Of a stretch of DNA of 16,103 bases, positions 14,049 through 16,103 are shown piece by piece. This DNA is from Bacteroidales bacterium UBA5507. GTDB taxonomy: Bacteria; Bacteroidota; Bacteroidia; Bacteroidales; Lentimicrobiaceae. Below the pieces are notes generated by a model. The model saw only the letters and a program-made list of their open reading frames with translations. It was not told where the DNA came from and ran no database searches. The stretch spans positions 1-16,103 of the forward strand of contig DIOT01000048.1 of assembly GCA_002426195.1 (NCBI GenBank). The letters are read 5' to 3'. Numbering within the stretch: the stretch's first letter is position 1; every line of letters begins with the position of its first letter. Made by a program: the position numbers and the translations under genes.

Positions 14049-15167
14049 ATGGAGTTTACACCGCTTAATCAATGGGTAGCTTTTGATGAAAAGCCCTTGA
14101 TAATTGCCGGGCCATGCAGTGCTGAAAGTGAGGAGCAGATTATGGAAACTGCAAGGCAGATTTCTGCTATTCCTCAGGTAAGAGTATTCAGGGCAGGGCT
14201 ATGGAAACCCCGTACCCGTCCGGGAGGTTTTGAAGGTGTGGGAAGTGCCGGGTTAAAATGGCTGGCCCGGGTTAAAAGAGAAACAGGGCTATTAACAACT
14301 GTTGAAGTGGCCAGGCCCGAGCATGTTGAGTTGGCTGTAAAAGAGGGCGTTGATATATTATGGATCGGAGCACGAACTGTTGTTAATCCATTCTCAGTGC
14401 AAGAGTTATCAGAAGCTTTATCAGGAATCGATATACCATTGCTTGTTAAGAACCCGGTAAATCCGGATTTAAAATTGTGGATAGGCGCAATTGAACGCCT
14501 TGCTGCAACAGGTCATACGAAGATTGCTGCTGTTCACAGGGGATTTTCACAACTCGAAAAGTCGGGTTACCGCTATCCCCCATTATGGGAGATCCCTATT
14601 GACCTGATGCGCCTTATGCCCGGGTTGCCTGTGATATGCGACCCAAGTCACATTGGAGGTTGTGCTTCTATGGTGCAGGGTATTTCGCAGCATGCTCTCG
14701 ATCTGGAAATGCAGGGGCTAATGATTGAAACCCACATTGATCCGGTGCATGCATTAACCGACCAAAAGCAACAGGTTACACCACAAGCACTTAAAGCCAT
14801 TACCGAAAACCTGGTAATAAGGGAACCTAAAGGAACTTATGAATTTGAGAGAAATCTTGAAGCCCTGCGTCGCGATATCGATTTTATTGACGATCAGATG
14901 CTGCAATTGCTAACGAAGCGAATGGAGATAGCTCACGAGATGGGAATTTATAAAAACGAGCACAACATCACAATACTTCAGATAGCCCGGTGGAAGGAGC
15001 TTTATTCCGACAGACTTAACAAGGGTACCCGAATGGGTTTGAACAGTAAATTTTTGAGTGATATGCTGAAATTACTGCATGAAGAATCGATAAGAGTCCA
15101 GACAGATGTGTTGAGAGAAAATGAAAATTTAAAGCAAGTAGATGATAGAAACCAAGATATTGCCTGA
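14049..15167 (+). CDS. Bifunctional 3-deoxy-7-phosphoheptulonate (DAHP) synthase / chorismate mutase type II
   Basis: A 372-aa fusion. Residues 1-265 are a KDOPS-like (type I-beta) DAHP synthase, which condenses phosphoenolpyruvate with erythrose-4-phosphate to open the shikimate pathway. Visible active-site blocks are GPCSAES (21-27), RAGLWKPRTRP (48-58), KNPVNPD (134-140), HRG (163-165), CDPSHIGG (197-204) and ETHIDP (227-232). Residues ~268-350 are an AroQ-type chorismate mutase (LRRDIDFIDDQMLQLLTKR, then IYK), which makes prephenate. The N-terminal DAHP, C-terminal mutase order is the known Bacteroidota form; the mutase may also serve as an allosteric sensor of prephenate. The frame is open back to 13767, but that part is antisense to asnS and unlike the family, so I start at 14049. 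The 3' end overlaps hflX by 26 bases. Other genomes label it aroF or aroG inconsistently, so no symbol is assigned. Confidence 0.96.
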   Translation: MEFTPLNQWVAFDEKPLIIAGPCSAESEEQIMETARQISAIPQVRVFRAGLWKPRTRPGGFEGVGSAGLKWLARVKRETGLLTTVEVARPEHVELAVKEGVDILWIGARTVVNPFSVQELSEALSGIDIPLLVKNPVNPDLKLWIGAIERLAATGHTKIAAVHRGFSQLEKSGYRYPPLWEIPIDLMRLMPGLPVICDPSHIGGCASMVQGISQHALDLEMQGLMIETHIDPVHALTDQKQQVTPQALKAITENLVIREPKGTYEFERNLEALRRDIDFIDDQMLQLLTKRMEIAHEMGIYKNEHNITILQIARWKELYSDRLNKGTRMGLNSKFLSDMLKLLHEESIRVQTDVLRENENLKQVDDRNQDIA

Positions 15168-16103
15168 GAAGGTGGTCCTGATTGGACTAATCACTCAAAG
15201 ACAGGATGAAGACAGAGTAAAGGAAACTATGAATGAACTTGCCTTCCTGGTAGAAACAGCAGGGGGCATCCCGGATAAAAGATTCGTACAAAAACTGGAA
15301 AAACCCGATTCAAGAACATTCATAGGTTCAGGTAAATTGCAGGAAGTTAAAGAGTATATTATAGTTGAAAACATTGGTACAGTGGTTTTTGACGATGAAT
15401 TAGGTCCTTCGCAATTAAGAAATATCGAAAGAGAATTACAATGTAAAATACTCGACCGAACCAATCTTATACTTGATATTTTTGCCCGAAGAGCACGTAC
15501 CGCTACTGCCCGAACACAGGTTGAACTGGCTCAGTATGAATACCTTTTGCCCCGGTTATCGAGGATGTGGACTCACCTGGAGAAACAAAGAGGGGGAATT
15601 GGTATGAGAGGTCCCGGTGAAAAGGAAATTGAGACTGACCGCCGTATTATACGCGACAGGATTACACTTCTGAAAAAGCAGCTTGAGACAATTGACAAAC
15701 AGAAAATAACCCAGAGAAGCGGACGGGAAAAAATGGTCAGGGTAGCCTTAATTGGATATACTAATGTAGGCAAATCAACCATGATGAATTTACTGAGTAA
15801 ATCGGAAGTTTTTGCTGAAAATAAGCTGTTTGCCACACTTGATACTACAGTTCGCAAGGTTGTAATTGAAAATCTTCCGTTTTTACTTACTGATACTGTT
15901 GGCTTCATCAGAAAATTGCCCCATGGCCTTGTAGAATCTTTCAAATCGACACTCGATGAGGTAAGAGAGGCCGACCTGCTGATGCACATTGTTGACATTT
16001 CGCATTCAGATTTCGAAGATCAGATAAAGGTAGTTAGCCAGACTCTGGCAGAAATAAATGCAGCTGATAAACCTGTATTGATGGTATTCAATAAAATTGA
16101 TGC
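15142..16103 (+). CDS. hflX: GTPase HflX (3' end outside window)
   Basis: The first 320 codons of HflX, a ribosome-associated GTPase that splits stalled or heat-damaged 70S ribosomes. The N-terminal HflX domain has VVLIGL at 11-16, GSGKLQEVKEY, DDELGPSQLRN and RTNLILDIFARRA. The hallmark GGIGMRGPGEKEIETDRR is at 151-168. The G domain begins near 200 with G1 GYTNVGKST (205-213), then FATLDTT (switch I), G3 DTVGF (251-255) and G4 NKID (317-320) at the window edge. The G5 region and C-terminus are missing only because the window ends. The start ATG (15142) lies within the DAHP synthase-mutase gene, overlapping it by 26 bases in another frame. A GTG at 15172 is possible but would remove the ~10 residues usually present before the first strand. 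Overlap implies co-transcription and probably coupled translation. Confidence 0.97.
   Translation, partial: MIETKILPEKVVLIGLITQRQDEDRVKETMNELAFLVETAGGIPDKRFVQKLEKPDSRTFIGSGKLQEVKEYIIVENIGTVVFDDELGPSQLRNIERELQCKILDRTNLILDIFARRARTATARTQVELAQYEYLLPRLSRMWTHLEKQRGGIGMRGPGEKEIETDRRIIRDRITLLKKQLETIDKQKITQRSGREKMVRVALIGYTNVGKSTMMNLLSKSEVFAENKLFATLDTTVRKVVIENLPFLLTDTVGFIRKLPHGLVESFKSTLDEVREADLLMHIVDISHSDFEDQIKVVSQTLAEINAADKPVLMVFNKID

Noticed and set aside
15195..15998. Two minus-strand open frames of 89 and 141 codons
   Set aside because: They are serine-rich shadows of hflX, whose plus-strand translation carries all HflX motifs.

Overview
The window looks like a chromosomal fragment from a Bacteroidota member, most likely order Bacteroidales or a close relative. 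The reasons are three predicted secreted proteins ending in type IX secretion (T9SS) sorting domains, a DUF3244-type small secreted protein, a periplasmic-TPR/cytoplasmic-HTH regulator of the kind common in this phylum, Bacteroidota-style promoter elements (TTG ... TAnnTTTG), and an asnS-rpoN neighbourhood. Species cannot be read from the sequence alone.

Layout. Positions 2-1566 (+) hold the C-terminal end of an RHS-repeat protein: core, glycine-rich linker and an unrecognised AT-rich tip. A small three-TM gene overlaps its 3' end and is probably the matching immunity protein. A long hairpin closes this module. Positions 1714-8819 (-) hold four secreted-protein genes. In transcription order they are a DUF3244 protein (8457-8819), a 1312-aa subtilisin-family (S8) protease with a beta-helix-like middle and an all-helical stalk (4369-8307), a seven-repeat propeller-like T9SS protein (2713-4311) and a cysteine-containing T9SS protein (1714-2616) whose signal peptide seems broken by one missing base. 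Divergent from DUF3244, at 9105-10838 (+), is a membrane-spanning TPR regulator. The 285-base divergent region holds four tandem 11-bp repeats directly upstream of a likely DUF3244 promoter.

The right third is housekeeping: rpoN (10935-12395, -) and asnS (12497-13903, -), then divergently a DAHP synthase-chorismate mutase fusion (14049-15167, +) whose 3' end overlaps hflX (15142 to window end, +).

The genes fall into three working groups: a polymorphic toxin/immunity tail; an envelope/secretion locus in which the TPR regulator may control DUF3244 and possibly the protease; and conserved core genes for transcription (sigma-54), translation (AsnRS), aromatic amino acid synthesis and a ribosome-associated GTPase. 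The parts most worth follow-up are the RHS tip/immunity pair, the repeat operator with its TPR regulator, and the unnamed helical domain of the S8 protease.
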